DNA of 51,329 nucleotides from JBAZOY01 sp041648505 (lineage in GTDB: Bacteria; Desulfobacterota; Syntrophia; Syntrophales; CG2-30-49-12), in contig JBAZOY010000011.1 in assembly GCA_041648505.1 (NCBI GenBank), forward strand, positions 1 to 51,329, read 5' to 3'. The position numbers and the translations under genes were made by a program. Below the pieces are notes generated by a model that ran no database searches, was not told where the DNA came from, and saw nothing but the letters and a program-made list of their open reading frames with translations. Positions 50,984 through 51,329 of this stretch are shown piece after piece. Every line of letters starts with the position of its first letter. Position 1 is the first letter of the stretch.

Positions 50984-51329
50984 CATCGAAATCTTTACCA
51001 ACGCGAAATTAATTGAAAATTTATTGCCCTACAATTCGCAGGAATCGCATGCCCGGTACAGTCGCGCCATAGCCACTCGGTTTAGACGACTCAATCCCTA
51101 TGTCCTACCGGGATTTCTTGAACTGGTAAAAGTGGGGGTGCCTGCCAAAATAAAACTGAATTATTCTCCTGAAAAAGAATTTAAATCCTCAATTGACTAT
51201 ATTTATCCTGCCTTAGGCAGTGAAACGAGGACAACCAAAGTAAGATTCACCATTGCCAACCCTGGAGAAAAAATTAAACCCAATATGTACACCGACGTGG
51301 AGATAAAGATTTCTCTTGGCTCCAAGCTA
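50895..51329 (+). CDS. Partial chimeric frame: unknown (DUF1819/BrxA-like?) N terminus fused to adaptor sequence
   Basis: A frame opens at a TTG near 50895, inside the end of abiEii, and stays open to the window edge. The first 76 residues (including ETLDLVGEADNIEIFTNAK and LIENLLPYNSQESHARYSRA) show a pattern that reminds me of DUF1819/BrxA proteins, where an LL-ET start and an nLL..rS..S..R.i..EI..Rl helix occur. From 51123 the same frame continues as an adaptor segment (VKVGVPAKIKLNYSPEKEF and on). The fusion point is abrupt. The frame could be an assembly artefact, a genuine recombination, or both. The DUF1819 match is by eye only. Confidence 0.4.
   Translation, partial: MSGYQNTQEIPFPQKPLLKETLDLVGEADNIEIFTNAKLIENLLPYNSQESHARYSRAIATRFRRLNPYVLPGFLELVKVGVPAKIKLNYSPEKEFKSSIDYIYPALGSETRTTKVRFTIANPGEKIKPNMYTDVEIKISLGSKL
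51123..51328 (+). repeat. Repeat copy B (adaptor fragment at the window edge)
   Basis: Almost identical to 48548-48753 (four transitions in 206 bases). It begins abruptly at CTGGTAAAAGTGG and runs to the end of the window, where the last base already differs. Nothing upstream of it resembles the rest of the adaptor gene. Confidence 0.9.

Noticed and set aside
50895..51122. Claim of a BREX defence system at the edge
   Set aside because: Only an eye-level resemblance in 76 residues and no other BREX gene; kept as a tentative finding, not as a call.

Overview
The window looks like a chromosomal contig from a strictly anaerobic, probably syntrophic or acetyl-CoA-pathway-using member of the Desulfobacterota (the former Deltaproteobacteria). 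The reasons are an HcpR-type regulator with a TTGAC-N4-GTCAA box in front of hcp, sigma-54 activators, heterodisulfide-reductase-like modules, CooC-type ATPases, MetVF, acyl-CoA enzymes and a probable selenocysteine codon. No rRNA, tRNA or CRISPR array was recognised.

Layout. 0.05-5.1 kb: redox and nitrosative stress (ferritin-like rubrerythrin, HcpR, Hcp, an HD-domain protein, a two-cluster ferredoxin). 5.4-8.2 kb: trkA-trkH potassium uptake. 8.4-14.1 kb: acyl-CoA metabolism (two MaoC-like dehydratases, an AMACR/CaiB-type protein, an acyl-CoA ligase that seems to start at AUA, a metallo-hydrolase, methylmalonyl-CoA epimerase). 14.7-17.3 kb: two sigma-54-type AAA+ proteins. The second is degenerate and sits behind a good -24/-12 promoter. 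17.4-20.0 kb: a NarI-like membrane cytochrome b with an HdrD/DsrK-like iron-sulfur protein. 20.0-26.2 kb: a minus-strand housekeeping block (recD, a merR-type gene, radC, rnc, mtaB, era). 26.2-28.85 kb: a sparse region with an integrase remnant, a small membrane protein, a phosphodiesterase and a broken REP-type transposase.

28.9-45.3 kb is the centrepiece. The order is a NuoF-like flavoprotein, two CooC-like ATPases, a core-MetE-like protein, hdrC, hdrB, a terminator-like hairpin, a 1,479-residue composite hdrA, mvhD with an in-frame TGA read as selenocysteine, metV, metF, a PAS histidine kinase, an HTH-REC regulator and a divergent second metF-like gene. The order resembles the acetogen MetVF-HdrABC-MvhD methylene-tetrahydrofolate reductase. 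It adds an NADH-oxidising subunit and CO-dehydrogenase-type maturation ATPases, which suggests a flavin-based electron-bifurcating or -confurcating enzyme linking NADH, ferredoxin and the methylene/methyl-H4F couple.

45.4-51.3 kb: an accessory end with hicBA, a YtkA-like protein plus outer-membrane and adaptor genes of a CusCBA-like efflux system with no pump gene in view, and an abiEi-abiEii toxin-antitoxin pair. At the very edge, a short reading frame is fused in frame to a second, about 98% identical, copy of part of the efflux adaptor. That junction is either a real rearrangement or an assembly join at a repeat.
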